Part shown: piece after piece, positions 38,368 through 50,900 of the stretch
How the letters are laid out: the number at the start of each line of letters is the position of its first letter
Position numbering within the stretch: position 1 is the first letter of the stretch
Origin: Homalodisca vitripennis
Taxonomy: Eukaryota; Arthropoda; Insecta; Hemiptera; Cicadellidae
DNA length: 64,000 bases
NCBI RefSeq assembly: GCF_021130785.1
Contig: NC_060215.1
Coordinates: 64,422,501-64,486,500 of the forward strand
Reading direction: 5' to 3'
The notes under the pieces: model-generated
What the model saw: only the letters and a program-made list of their open reading frames with translations
The model's database searches: none
Told to the model about the DNA's origin: nothing
Made by a program: the position numbers and the translations under genes

Positions 38368-41300
38368 CTGTAAAAAATAAAAAAACATGTTGACATCTTC
38401 TAAACAAATACAATAACACATTTATTATTAAAAACAAAACACCAGCGCAAAATGTAAAGTTTCAGAACATACAGATTTAGTAGTATTTAAAATTAAGTAA
38501 AAGTGTTTACGAAACAACCAGTTCCAAACCGTACAATTGTATTTAGAAGCAATTTTAATATGTGGTTGTTCAAAATGTAAAGTTTCAAGTACAGTTAACC
38601 TTAGATCAGGCCGTGTAGTTCATTGTGCACATTGTAGGCACTATTGAACTACAGAGTGCTGCACTCCAGGAAGACTCTGCACTACTAGTTCTTTTGTTTG
38701 AGGAAGTGCAGAAAACTACTGTATTATACAAACATAAGTAATTTAAGTACAAAATGATGTTTTAATACAAACTAAATAGGTTTCTGAAAATAATAGTAAA
38801 ATAGTAATTTATTAGAATTTAGTAGAAACAAAACTGTTTATTTATTCAGATATTAGTTCAAATACCAGTAGATTAGACAATATAATTGCTTTATCATTTG
38901 AAAAACCCTGGACCATTGTAGTTACAGTCACGGCCAATTTTGATTGTCATCCCATATTAGTAATTACCTATCGATTTCCTATTGAATAACAGAGACTTCA
39001 TGGGCAATTTTAATGACATACAAAACACTACTGAGATAGGTGATGGTTACTGGCAAATATTCCAAACTTCTCATTCATTTTTGAATAATTGGACTTGGTT
39101 GAAATATATAAAAATAATCATACTAAGCTTAAGAGGTGCTATCAATTTTTTGTTAGGAAAATATTGATTTATGTTAAATTCTCATTCCTTTAAGATAACT
39201 TTCCTAATACAGAAAAAGTAAATAAAAAGCTTTTTCTATCACTCGCACGTAAAATCAGAGGCATTAAAAGTAGAAAATTTAAGCAGTTTTGTAATCAGGC
39301 TCAAATAGAAATGGCTCAAGACAAAAATTTGAACATTATACTGTATGTACTTATGTTATAGTTTCAGGCAATGACATGTCTTTTAATATGTGTTTTCTTA
39401 ACTACAAATAAAAAATATTTAACTCCTTGATACTGTAACTCATGAACTTACTGACAATATATATAAAATGTATTCAAGGACTTTATCTTAAAAGGCTAAT
39501 TTAAAATAAAATAATATTTTCCTAACCCACAATCACTATAAAGAGCAGTGTTTTGAGGCCTGAAGTCGGACAATGACACGGTTCTTATAAGCACCACTAA
39601 TTCAAATTTCTTTGGAAAATTCCATTATAATCATGATTGGATAGCTCCAACGATTTCGGTATCTAATATTTGAACTATAAGTTTTAGCCCACTAGGGAAT
39701 CATAAAATTCTGGGTCTGTAGCTACCTTAGTAAAGCACTTATGATTTAATATGATGGAGCCCTCTGATATTTTAGAACGAAAGTAGACATATTTACAATA
39801 TAAATTATTTTACTAACTATGTAAAATTTTAACACAATTTTAAATAGTAGTTTATGCGTCCCTTCAAATCATCTTGGGCGCTTCAAAACCGCTTAAAACA
39901 TTAGCTTTTAATCACCAATAGCAAGTTTTGTTAAATTTACTAAATCACGTTGCATAACATTATATTTCAACTGTTTGTCCCTGCAATTAACTCATAACTT
40001 TGCATTTATAATCTTTAAATTAACTACTCTAGGTACTTGTTTTGTGGTAAAAACAGAATTATTTAATGCAGCTTTATGATTAAGACTTTTTTATGAAATC
40101 TGTGAATGAATTTTAAAAAATTATTAATGAAAATATAACAAATATAACAGTGTGCTTAAGCAAAATAATACAAATGTGTTGAAGTTATGTAATGCTACTT
40201 TTTAAAACTCAATGTTATTTATATATTATATTACCATTGACATCCTTGAGAACCAACATTTATTAAGTTATTTTTTACGGAACCAAAAATATTTATTGTC
40301 TCATAAAAAGGGATATGTGAAAAAGACTGCTGCTAAAAAAGTTGTTAAAAATCATAACTTTGGTATTATTTGTAATTACGTAATCCGCAACCTCCGGGGT
40401 TTTTCGTGTTTCATAAACTTACAGAATCGGCATTCAAAGTATTAAATAAATATGAGTTTGTATTGCAGGCCCATATTATCGACACTAAAACGGGCCAAAG
40501 GATCGGCAGTCCTCAAGAGAAAAAAGGTGAGGCCAACAGATCAGCCCTTACTTCTCAAAGGGTTAAAAACAAATTACTGTAAATGCTAGACTACTCTAAA
40601 GTACAAAATTATAAACTAAAATATAAATAAAAGCATATCAAATTTTGTAAAATGGATTTTATTATTAAAACAACGTTGTACATGTTTCTTTATTCACCTC
40701 TTATAACTTTCAAACAAATATCTTAAACCTTAAACTCAACACTATTATAACAACAAAACACTAAAAGAAAGAAATTACGGTTTTCAACACACCACATTTT
40801 TAAGCACGAAACGTGGTGTAGTGAAAGTTATTGTTGACATGAAATAACATAATATTAAAAAATCCTTTACAATTTTTTATTCTTTGTATTCAGTAAACAC
40901 TTCTTGTATAAAACCGACATACAGGTATATCGTATACTAGGTATTAGTATATCATGGTATTAGGTTCACAAAGAATTAGACACAAATTTAATTTTTGGGT
41001 AGAGTAACAATTTTAGTTTTTCTTGAATCATATAATTTCATTAACATTGTAAAAAAATGTTATTTTTACAAAAACTGTTTTACTACTACAGTATAATATG
41101 ATACAGCAGTGGTAACTAAGAAATGTTTTTATCTTGTCCTCTATATGAATATTTTTCGATATACAAATATAAAAAGTTAATATACTTTAAGGGATTATAA
41201 GTTATAATATTAATATTAAATCAGTCTGTGTTAATCTGTAACACAGTAGCACAGTGTTTCTGTTTAGTCCAGCACTCATAGTGCATATACTTACATTTGA

Positions 41301-41489
41301 AAATACACACAGTGTGTGGATCAGTATCTAAAATAAGAATAAGAATAGCAGCAATGCAATGAATTTTTTAAGGATATTGAATCAATCATGAGATTAGTAA
41401 ACTACAATATTGTTTCATGTTAAAAGGGAGAGTTAATATTACTTATATTACAATTTGATTACATGTCTGGTTGCATATACAAAAGATTT
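38368..41489. other. Intronic AT-rich stretch, nothing recognised
   Basis: If the terminal exon is right, this is the 3' part of the host intron. No coding domains or transposon ends recognised. Confidence 0.45.
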
Positions 41490-44169
41490 AAGGGGAGCAC
41501 TTCGTAAAAATCTCAAAAATTACAAATTTTTTTTTTTTTTTTTTTGTTATTAAAGTTTGGAATTTCCCGATAACAATGGTGGTATTTAAATTTTTTTTTA
41601 TGATGACTAGAAGTGTCCGAAATATTTTTTTTTTTAAAATAGGCCTGCAGGCAGCTTCGGGCCTGTAGCAGTCACACTTTGAATGGTGCTGTTATAGTAC
41701 TACTTCGTTGCAGTCATGTTCATGATTTGGTTGGCAGTGACAGTTTTGTTATGTCAACAACTTACACTAACCAACAAAACATCTGTTTTATAACCATTGC
41801 TTATAACCTAGGTAGCATACATGTTTTGGTTACTGACATTTCTGTTTTAAGAGAGTGAAAATTACGTAAATGATTATGGTTTTTGTGAGTTTAGTGGAGA
41901 GTTCTGAGTATTTTTTGTTATAAGTGTAGTGAATTTTATAATGCCACGTTCAAAGCCTGCTTTCAAGAAACGCGTTTTCAAAGGAAATCAACATAACCCT
42001 CCAACTAGTCCTAGGCCTAGTTTCTCAGGATCAAGTAACAATCGAGGTACCAATACTCCAAATGTGGATAGGCCAAGACCTCAAAGTGCATCTTCTAAGA
42101 AGGTCAGTCCTTTTTGAAACAGTACCAATTGAATGAAAATGATGAGTCTGAAAACTGTATAGTTTAATATAGGATTGTTGAATGAGGCTCTTAGTAACGT
42201 TTCAGTGTGTAAAAATTGCCATGGCCAACTTGTTTACAAAGTAAAACACATTGTAGGCCTAGCATCAAAAATTATAGTCAGCTGTTCTGATTTGTGAAAA
42301 CACTATTACTGTGACAAACTCTGAATTAGTCAGGCCTAACACTAATCAGAATGAAGCAAAGTCTGATAGGCCTAACACATTTTATGACCTAAATCTTCGT
42401 TTGGTTTATGCTATGCGTAACATAGGCAAAGGTAGAGTGGCTGCGGAGAAAATTTGCGCTTTTATGAATCTTACACCTCCGCCTTTGAGATATCATGAAA
42501 CATGAGCATTACTTGGGTTCAATTGCTGAGTTAGTGTGTAAGAAGTCAATGCAAAGTGCTGTTGCAAGAAGCTGTATCGGATAATGATGGTTGCAGAGAC
42601 CTCGCTATAGCTGCTGATGGCTCATGGCAGAAGCGGGGTCACCTTTCATTCTACTAAATGGAGTGGTATCATGACATCTTTATCAACCGGGTAAGGTCCA
42701 AGACATCGAGATTTTATCTAAATATTGCAGATGCACTAATAGACTAAACAACACGCATGGTGATGGCTGTATCGCAAAACTTTGAAGGTTCTAGTGGAGC
42801 CATGGAAGTTGCTGGAGCAGTCGCAATTTTTCAGCGCTCGCAGGCATTGTATGAGGCTCGTTACCTTGAATACCTTGGTGATGGAGACAGCAAGGCGTAC
42901 TCCAGTGTATGCGAAGCCAAGCCCTAATGGTGATACTGCCATAACAAAGATAGAATGCATAGGCCATGTCCAGAAACGGATGGGATCGAGATTAAAAAAT
43001 CTAAAAAGCTAAGACTAAAACACTCCCTGACCGGCTCACGACTTGGCGGCAAGAACAAGCTAACAGATTCTGCCATTATTCAGCTCCAAAAATACTACGG
43101 ATTGGCAATTAGACGCAACACAAACTCTGTTGAAGACATGAAAAAAGCCATTTGGGCAGAGTTTTTTTTTCCATGTGATGTCTTCTAATGAAAGGCCTCA
43201 ACATGGACTATGTCCAGATGATGAAGAAACCTGGTGTAAGTACCGCAAAGCCGTAAAATCCAATGAAAACTATGATCATGGCAGCCATTTTCACTTGCCT
43301 GAAAACCTAATGACATTTATTAAACCTATTTTTCAAGATCTAGCCAATCCAACTCTACTGGGCAAATGTACTAAGGGAAAAAACTCAAAATCCCAATTGA
43401 GTCCCTCAACAATGTCATTTGGACCTACATACCTAAAAGAACATTTGTGGAGATTAAAACTTTGAAATTTGGCATATATGAAGCTGTTACAGCTTTTTAA
43501 TGATGGCTACATTGGCAAATGCAAAAGTATTTCAAGAAATAGGAGTGTCACCAGGGCAGCATTTTATTACAGCAATGAAAAAGCTTGACCGGCGGCGAAT
43601 TTGGAAGGCAGAGAAAGCTCAAGAAGATATAGAGAAAAAAATTAGAACAGAAGAAAAACTTACTAAAAAGAAGTCTGGAGGATGAATATGAGGAGCAGGA
43701 AGGAGATCAGCCAGCCTATGCACCTGGAATGTACTGAAAAAGGTAATAAAGCAGTATTTTTTTTTTTCCGTTTTTTGTGTTTTTTCCGAAAGTTGCGGTT
43801 TTCAATACAAAAGTACATTTTTTCTCAAAAAACTACAAATGGTAGGAATATGAAATTTATTTTTTGTATGTTATGTAGCACTGTTTTACATATGTGGAAC
43901 CACTAAAAACATCACATTTCACTGAGTTTCAATATTTATATACATACATATACACATAATTTATATAGGTTTTTGACAAGCGTTAAAACAAAAATATATA
44001 ACTTTTAGGGTATATGCCAAAAAAAATTTTTTTTTGGTTCCACGTGTTCCCCTAGAAGCCCTCTTTAAATGAAAAAAAGAATTATGAAGATACCTCAAGT
44101 AGTTCTTGAGATAAGTGTACCTAAGTTAACATTACGAAGATAGGGCGAAGTGCTCCCCTTAATAGATTT
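41481..44169 (+). mobile_element. Mutator-like element (MULE) with TIRs and 9-bp target duplication
   Basis: The body at 41490-44160 (2671 bp) is bounded by 15-bp perfect TIRs, AAGGGGAGCACTTCG (41490-41504 and, inverted, 44146-44160). The flanking nonamers are AAAAGATTT (41481-41489) and AATAGATTT (44161-44169), eight of nine identical. A target duplication of 8-11 bp is characteristic of the Mutator superfamily and agrees with the transposase remnant inside. Long T runs lie just inside both ends. The element is in the host intron, in opposite orientation to the gene. Confidence 0.88.
41941..43760 (+). pseudogene. Mutator-like transposase, degraded
   Basis: Starts MPRSKPAFKKRVFKGNQ at 41941, a conserved N terminus in this insect family. 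The blocks run in order but in shifting frames: YDLNLRLVYAMRNIGKGRVA (about 42382-42440); AADGSWQKRGHLS (about 42610-42650), the conserved DGSWQKRGH motif of the catalytic region; SSGAMEVAGAVAIFQRS (about 42791-42840); YLGDGDSKAY (about 42871-42900); ECIGHVQKRMGSRLKNLK (about 42953-43008); GGKNKLTDSAI (from about 43050); FFHVMSSNERPQHGLCP; WCKYRKAV; and RKRIWKAEKA-like text near 43590. At least six shifts or stops make it inactive. Alignment to family members would define the domain limits. The N-terminal zinc-binding region (CKNCHGQLVYK) is recognisable near 42214. Confidence 0.8.
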
Positions 44170-45149
44170 TTTAATTTAGATTAGTTTGGTTGTATTTATG
44201 ATTTGATGATTATGTATTTTAGTACATGTTTAATTTTATTTATTTGGTCTATTTATTGAACAGAATACTGTTTGCACAATCTTTCATATAATCTAAACGC
44301 CAAATATTCTTGTCTTACAGTAAAATAAAGTTTAGTACTTTAAAACAATAACTGAGTATGTCTACAACTATTGTTGAGTGAAATGCCTGCAATATACATA
44401 AAGCAAGATCCACAACAAGTCTGGGAACAGACTGTACTGGACTTTATGAAACTTTACATATTGAAAAAGGTTGTTGTTAAATATATACTATTAGACACAC
44501 TTTACGTTTAGAACCACTATTTTTACGACATAAATTTAAATCTGAACATTTAGAAACTGTATGATTTGAAATCACAATATACCAAACTGAAATAAAACAC
44601 AAACTTTATGTATTTAAAATGGATGTTTTGAAATATCTAAAGAAGGATAGTTTTAAATTATTTTTCTGTTTCTATTTTTGTATTAATTAAATATAAATAA
44701 TTGATTAGATTATTTGAAAAGCATTATTTATCTCGTAGATTAAACCTATTGTTTAACTGCTGTGTTTTAATATTTATAATTGGAAATGTTCATAAAAATC
44801 TACTTAAAATATCTGAAAATAAAAAGAATTACTGAAGTAATTATAATTTATCTGCTTCAAATGTGATAGCTTATACAATTTATATTCTCAAATATTTTAA
44901 CCCCAGGTGGTAATTTAGTACTGCCAGCAGAAGTACCAACACAAAAGACAGTACAGCGGTTTACTGCTGCTATAACTTTTAATTCTTTATAACAATCAAA
45001 AATTCAAAAGACTTTTTATGAATATTCTTATTGTATATAAACTAATTGACAGAAATAATCATTTGATGTATTATTATAAAATCCTATCTGTATGTTTTGT
45101 ATTATTGAATTAATAATAAATTTGTAATATTTTACTTGATTGAACATTT
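44170..45149. other. Intronic AT-rich stretch, nothing recognised
   Basis: No ORF or repeat structure supportable between the MULE and LINE B. Confidence 0.5.
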
Positions 45150-45359
45150 TGCATAGTCAATAGTCAAACTACTTTATTCTGTAATATGTACAAGGTACAA
45201 AGAATAGGGTCCCTACAATGAAACTAAATACTAATATTAATTTTAAAATATAAGTAAAAAATACAATCGTAACATCTTAACAATTTATCTTCAATTCTTC
45301 TTTAAATGAATTAATTGGTTTTTATATTGAAATTTTCCTCAAAAGAATATAGAGACAAA

Positions 45360-48300
45360 TTAAGTTAAATAATCTTTGAATTCTTTTTTAAATTTTAACA
45401 GATCTGTTTCCATTATAAATTTTGTTGTTAAATTACATAAATATCTAACACCTCTGTAATATGTTTTCTTTTCAAAATAATAAGTAAAATTCAAGATTGT
45501 GTTGATTGACACGTCTATTAAAACGAGAATTATATGTATGTTTATTGATTTGTAGTATCGGATCAAAAAATTGTTTTACATAAATTATTGATTCAAATAT
45601 GTGTAAACCATATACTGTCAGAATTCCAAGTTCAGAAAAAATTATGTTTAACAGAAAATGTATATCTTAAATTTTTCATGATTCTCAAAGATGTTTTTTG
45701 TAGGACCAAAGGCCTATCTAAATTACTTATTGTTGTTGCTCCATAAAAGCCTATTCCGTAAGCTAAATGTGAATGGATCAAAGATAAATATATTAATTTC
45801 AGTGTATGTAAATTACTAATTTTTGCCATTTGTCGCAATGCATATAGACCAGTAGACATCTTCTTAGTAACATGATCTACATGTTTATCCCAAGCTAAAT
45901 TTGTATCTATTATAAGTCCTAAAAATTTTGTGTGGTCTACTTATTTAAGTCTGTCATTGTCTAGAAAAATGTCACAGTTTAAATTTGATCTGGATTGCTT
46001 TGTAGAAAAAGAAATATAATTAGATTTATCTGAATTTAATAAAAGATTATTTTTGTCAAAAAAATCCTTAATCCTGCTTAGACCAATATGATGAAATTTC
46101 AATATTCTCAAGCTTCTGACCAGAAAACAAAACATTTGAATCATCAGCATACAGACACACGCCACCATCCAACCCCTCCATCACCCCAGGCAAACCTCCT
46201 ATATAACATAAAAACAATAGAGGTCCCAGGATAGACCCCTGGGGCACACCATGCCGTAGTGTCTGCAGCTGTGATCTATGAGCCCTCACATAATGAATTT
46301 TATTGTGAAAAATTGTTTCTTCTATTTCTACATATTGTTTTCTATTTGTTAAATAGGAATCAAACCACGTTTGCTCTTTTCCATATATACCGAAGCTGTT
46401 TAATTTCCTTATTAACTTTACATGACTGACACTATCAAATGCTATGGTAAGATCTAAAAATATCCCAATTACTTTTTCTCTTTTATCAACTGAGTCAATA
46501 ATGGACTGGATAAATTCTATACCGGCCGTTATTGTTGATTTTCCATGACGAAAGCCATGTTGTTGTTTGTCCAACAGTTCATTAGACTCTAGGTGTTTTA
46601 AAAGCTGATCATAAACCACTTTTTCGAATATTTTTGAAAAAATTGGGAGCAATGACACTGGCCTATAGCATGCTGGATCAGTCACATTACATTTTTTAAA
46701 GAGAGGAATCACTTTGGCAACTTTTAAAATATCAACTTTTATATTCCTGAAATTAAAGAAGAATTGATTACATGGACAAGAGGTTTTAAAATAAAGTTAG
46801 CAGACTTTTTCACAATATCAATTGGTATATCATCGTGCCCCACAGAAAACTTAGTTTTAAATGATAAAACAATTGTTTTTAACTGATACTCAGACACCGG
46901 TTGAAATCTGAAACATGGCCGAGCATAGGTCAGATACTCACTATTGGTATAAATAGAGTTGAGCTGAGGTATGTTAGGTAATACTAACAAGTCAACGGCT
47001 GTCACAAAAAAATCATTAAAAGTGTTTCCTACAGTAACAGGATTAGTTATTAATTTTCCATTTGCAATAATACTTTTATTATGATTTACATTGGATTGTT
47101 TGTTTACCTCATATTTAATTATTTTCCAAGTTGTTTTTGGTCTGTTGTCAGAGTATAGAATTTTATCATTGAAGTATTTTTGTTTATTTCTATTCATGCA
47201 CTCTTTCAGTACATTTTTCTTTTCTTTTATGACTACTTTCAAATTTGTGTTTTTGGAAATTCAAACTTTTTTCTCAAGTTCAACTAATTCATTCTTTTTA
47301 ATTTGTATATCATCTGTAATCCATTTTTGTCCTAAGAAATGTTTTTTAACAGTTTGACTAATTTTAGGAAAATTTATTTCGAAAATATAACTAAAAATAC
47401 TATGAAATAGTTGATATTTCATATCTACCGGTGATTGATAAACTTCTATCCATGTCTCCTTTGCTATATCTCGCAAAAATGTTTCAGTGTTATTCAAAGT
47501 AAATCTTCTGCATAGTTTTTTTATATTCATTTTACTCGAATCACACAATTTAATTCTAAAAATTCTAGAAGTTGACCATCATGATCGGATATTTGAGTTA
47601 TGATACCTGACATATTTAATTTTGTACAATCTATATTGGTAATAAAGTTATCTATGGCTGTCTGAGAATCAGCTGTAACTCTAGTTGGGAAGTCCACCAA
47701 ATATGTCATATTATACACTTTTAATATATTACTAAATTTAGTGTAAATTATATCTTTTTTTAATACATTTATGTTTATATCTCCAGCCAAAATCACATTT
47801 TTGAATTTATGACATAGTATATTACACAATATATCTAAGTTATTTAAAAATTTATCTACTAGACAGTGTTGGGGTGATCTATATAAAACTGCCAATACAA
47901 AAGAAAATTGATCTATAGTTATTTCAGACAGGCAGCACTCAAATTCTTTTTCTTCTAAGAGAGCTTCAACTGCTGGTAATTTAATACATCTGAAATGTAT
48001 ATGCTCTTTAGCCAATATTAGCACTCCACCTCCAGATGAATGAGATCTCACAAAAGACGAGCAAATGTTGTACTAAGGAATGTGTAACCCAACCAATTCT
48101 GCTGCTGTCAATTTATATTCTGTTAGTGCTAAGATATCTGGTTGTATTTCCTCTAAATTTATATTTAATATATTTAAGTAGGATGACAAATGTTGAACAT
48201 TTTGATGAAAAATAGAAAACTTAGATAATGATTGACAGCTCCTTGCCTTAGTATGCCTACTATCTTGAGAAAAATCATGTAAACTTTCAGTTGATGAGGG

Positions 48301-48408
48301 CAGGTGCTGTATGTTGTCATGAAAATTGGTAATGTTATTTGTATTTGTTGTATTTTTATTGTTGTAAAACTGAACCTTTGATATTACTTTTCTCTGCTCT
48401 ATTATTTT
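45360..48408 (-). pseudogene. LINE B ORF2: endonuclease + RT with multiple lesions
   Basis: Endonuclease: LNINLEEIQPDILALTEYKL, then an in-frame TAG at 48075-48073, then SSGGGVLILA, AGDININVL (the GDxN motif) and ISDHDGQLL up to 47527. A frameshift near 47540 leads to the linker block 47548-46739, with an in-frame TGA at 47263-47261. A second shift near 46730 leads to RT 46712-46068: YRPVSLLPIFSKIFEK, GIFLDLTIAFD (catalytic Asp present, usual Lys lost), HGVPQGSILGP and YADD. A third shift near 46130 gives LNSDKSNYISFS (46168-45941), then a stop at 45943-45941, and the thumb block at 45859-45632. The C terminus ends at 45360 (KFKKEFKDYL). Three shifts and at least three stops mean it is dead. 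Confidence 0.82.
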
Positions 48409-48416
48409 TCTCTGCT

Positions 48417-49856
48417 CTATTTTACTGGGCTCTTCTGCAATTTATTTGCTAAAAAAGGTGACAGTGGTGACATTAATGAAGGTTGTGTTGACAAGTGACT
48501 ACATGTGTTTTTATTGCTCATGGAGTTGCTGTTGTTCTGGATATTAGAGATTCTATGTGTGGTTGAATTGTCTTGTGTGTCTGTGTTACTCTGAGCACTG
48601 CAATGATCTTTGTTCACATTTTGTCTTATCAACTTAGCTAGTAAAGCTTTACCTCTTCTATTAAAATGAAAGCCACGATTTGTATAGTAGTTAGGCTGAA
48701 TGGTTGACAAATCTATAAAACCTCTGATATTAGATGTTGACATACATTTATGTAGTTTTGCATTTACACAGTGAATAGCAAAGTTTTCTTTAGGCCTATC
48801 AAAACGGAATGGAATGCTTAGAATATGTACATTTGTTTTAGATGCTACATTTACTATTTTATCTAACTTAAAGCTATTTACAAGTAATTCATGATCCTTG
48901 ACTCGATCACAGTCATTGCTTCCACAGAGAAATATTGCATGGTCTTCAGCTGTAAAATTAGACGTCATCTCCACCAAATTTTGAGCAACATAGTTAAAAT
49001 TTGCTCCTGGATTTGTGACAACTTCCACAGTGAAACTTTCCCCCAGTTCTTCTTCCAGAAGTGGTGACAAATGCTTCCCATGACTATCTGCCACAAACAG
49101 CAATCTGGGCTTCTTGGTTTTTGCTGACCTCGAGTTTGTTGGCTGGTTACATTTTTCCAGTATTCCTGTCATTGTTGCCTGTGATCCTTTTATCTCAAAA
49201 GTACTCTCCTCCACTTCCGACTCGCTTAATAATTGAAATTTGTTGTTACACATTATGGATTGTTTTGGCTTTAGTAATGGCAAACTTCTTCGGACATCTT
49301 TATTTTTAAATTGTACTTTTACAATACAAGAGTAAAGCTCACTTGCATTATTTACATTAATACTTTCTTTTTGTTTTCTATCAATTTGTAATTTAATTAT
49401 AAATTCTTCTCTTTCTATAAGTAGGGTTTCTAAGCTGGTTATCTGTTTGCGGAGATTCTTTTCTGCACATCTTGATACCTCCAACTGCTTACCCATGTCA
49501 GTCAATATCAAATTTACACTCTTTAGTTCATTCCTTAGCTCCTGATTTAGCTGCAATAAATCTTCATTGATGTTGTCTGTGTCATCTAGTGCTACCTCTT
49601 CAACTTCCTGCTCATTATAACTCTTTTCGTTTTTATTTTCCTTATGTAAAATAGTCTGCTGATCCGATACTGAGCATCTATTACACTTCCATCCAATATC
49701 TCTCTTTAATACCTTACACTGCTTAACGGATAAATCAGTACAAGTTCTATGAAACCAATTTTCAAAAGTAGTGCATTCTACACTGTATCCTCGGGTTCCC
49801 AGTTTCTTATTGCATTGTTCACAACTGTATATGCTGCTCTTTCTGTATTTTCCCAT
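48417..49856 (-). CDS. LINE B ORF1: PHD-like finger, coiled coil, SGNH/GDSL esterase
   Basis: Uninterrupted 479-codon frame starting at ATG 49856. Residues 12-61 form a PHD-like zinc finger (C12, C15, C28, H36, C39, C58, C61); the ligand expected near residue 31 is Phe, so one site is incomplete. A charged coiled coil spans about 95-165. Residues 250-410 form an SGNH-hydrolase fold: ADSHG with nucleophile S258, CGSNDC with N314, and GFHFNRRGK with H397. Such esterases are known in ORF1 of CR1-type LINEs and are thought to help RNA binding or membrane association. The Ser/Asn-rich tail is low complexity. ORF1 is intact while ORF2 is badly broken; this may be chance or weaker exposure to indels. 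Confidence 0.85.
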   Translation of the reverse strand: MGKYRKSSIYSCEQCNKKLGTRGYSVECTTFENWFHRTCTDLSVKQCKVLKRDIGWKCNRCSVSDQQTILHKENKNEKSYNEQEVEEVALDDTDNINEDLLQLNQELRNELKSVNLILTDMGKQLEVSRCAEKNLRKQITSLETLLIEREEFIIKLQIDRKQKESINVNNASELYSCIVKVQFKNKDVRRSLPLLKPKQSIMCNNKFQLLSESEVEESTFEIKGSQATMTGILEKCNQPTNSRSAKTKKPRLLFVADSHGKHLSPLLEEELGESFTVEVVTNPGANFNYVAQNLVEMTSNFTAEDHAIFLCGSNDCDRVKDHELLVNSFKLDKIVNVASKTNVHILSIPFRFDRPKENFAIHCVNAKLHKCMSTSNIRGFIDLSTIQPNYYTNRGFHFNRRGKALLAKLIRQNVNKDHCSAQSNTDTQDNSTTHRISNIQNNSNSMSNKNTCSHLSTQPSLMSPLSPFLANKLQKSPVK

Positions 49857-50065
49857 GTTTTAAAATAAAAAATTAAGAAAATATTTGTTAATTATTTAAT
49901 TACATTTATTGACTGGGAAGTTTATTTGTAAGTTATTTTATGGTTTCTAATGACTTCATTTCCAAAATTTTATTAATAAATTAAATGTAACTACTTAAAT
50001 ATGTCCTGTATTCTATTAAATTAATTTTGGATAGTTTAATAAATTTAAATGACTAAGCAAAAAGA

Positions 50066-50148
50066 AATGCCAGGTGAATGATTTGAACCACTGATCTAAT
50101 ATTGAACTTTGAGAGATGTCCACCTTACACACTGAGCTATCAGTACTT
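50066..50148 (-). repeat. Possible tRNA-derived (SINE-like) head
   Basis: On the minus strand, TAGCTCAGTGTGTAAGG resembles an A box and, about 50 bases on, GGTTCAAATC resembles a B box. The folded arms are poor and the anticodon region is unclear, so this is not a functional tRNA. It could be an old SINE head or the 5' part of LINE B's neighbourhood. Confidence 0.35.
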
Positions 50149-50819
50149 ATTGATAAGAGAACAAGAGTCACTCAGTATCAACTAAAACCTGCTCACTCAC
50201 AATCAGATAGGGTAATAAACCTGTCGTGACAGCATTACTGCACAGTAAAAGTGAAAGTGAAAATAAACATTATTTTATTGTTACAAATGCCAGTACAGTT
50301 TGAAGATATTTTAAACTTGTGAGTATTGAAATAAATGTTTAATAAAATCACTGTATTAAATACAATTAAATAAAAATTATTCTATTTCAGGTTAGTTAGT
50401 AAGTTACCAATATTTGTATGATTAAAACAATTTTAAAATGTCAACTTTATGGATTAAAATATTCACTCTTTAACACTCTTTCACTTTTGAAAATATGATA
50501 TAAAACAATTGTTGAAACTTCAAATAGCACTGATATCAAAATGAGCTGTAAAACAACACTGTGACACTTTCGAAACACATGTCCAAAAATGTGCATCAAA
50601 TTGGATGTTATTTGTAGCGTTTTCAAAGCTACATTGGCTAATTTTTTAATTAAAACTTAAATTAAATGAAAATTTTGGGAAAGAAATATTAGGATTTAAT
50701 TTTAAATTAGATTGTGAGAAGTTAGAATAAAAACGAATATGTAATCCTTTGGAAAGTTACTGCTAGTAATTTTAAATTATTAGGAAGGCGGTTCACTGCC
50801 TTGAATTGATCAAAAAGTT

Positions 50820-50900
50820 TCTCCAGTTGGATGCGGCTGGGCCAATAAGAGAACGCCGCGGATGACCATCAGAAGGGAAGGAAGGAGAACTATATAACCA
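50820..50900 (+). promoter_or_regulatory. GC-rich promoter-like patch with CCAAT and TATA
   Basis: An abrupt GC-rich block contains GGGCCAATAAG near 50838-50848 and TATATAA at about 50892-50898, a plausible CCAAT/TATA pair on the plus strand, followed by nearly 800 bases of AT-rich non-coding sequence. It could be a solo LTR or other transposon promoter. No ORF follows, and I found no LTR ends. Confidence 0.3.

Larger units (their letters stand above)
45150..49862 (-). mobile_element. LINE B: CR1-like non-LTR retrotransposon, ORF1 intact, ORF2 broken
   Basis: Minus-strand element in sense orientation to the host gene. ORF1 is 49856-48417, ORF2 runs from about 48408 to 45360, the 3' UTR reaches about 45165, and the element ends in an imperfect heptamer tail (plus strand AGTCAATAGTCAA near 45157-45170, i.e. 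TTGACTA units). No RNase H. It belongs to the same general class as LINE A, but ORF1 carries an esterase instead of an FP-like domain. The 5' end just above 49856 and any target duplication could not be fixed. Confidence 0.82.
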
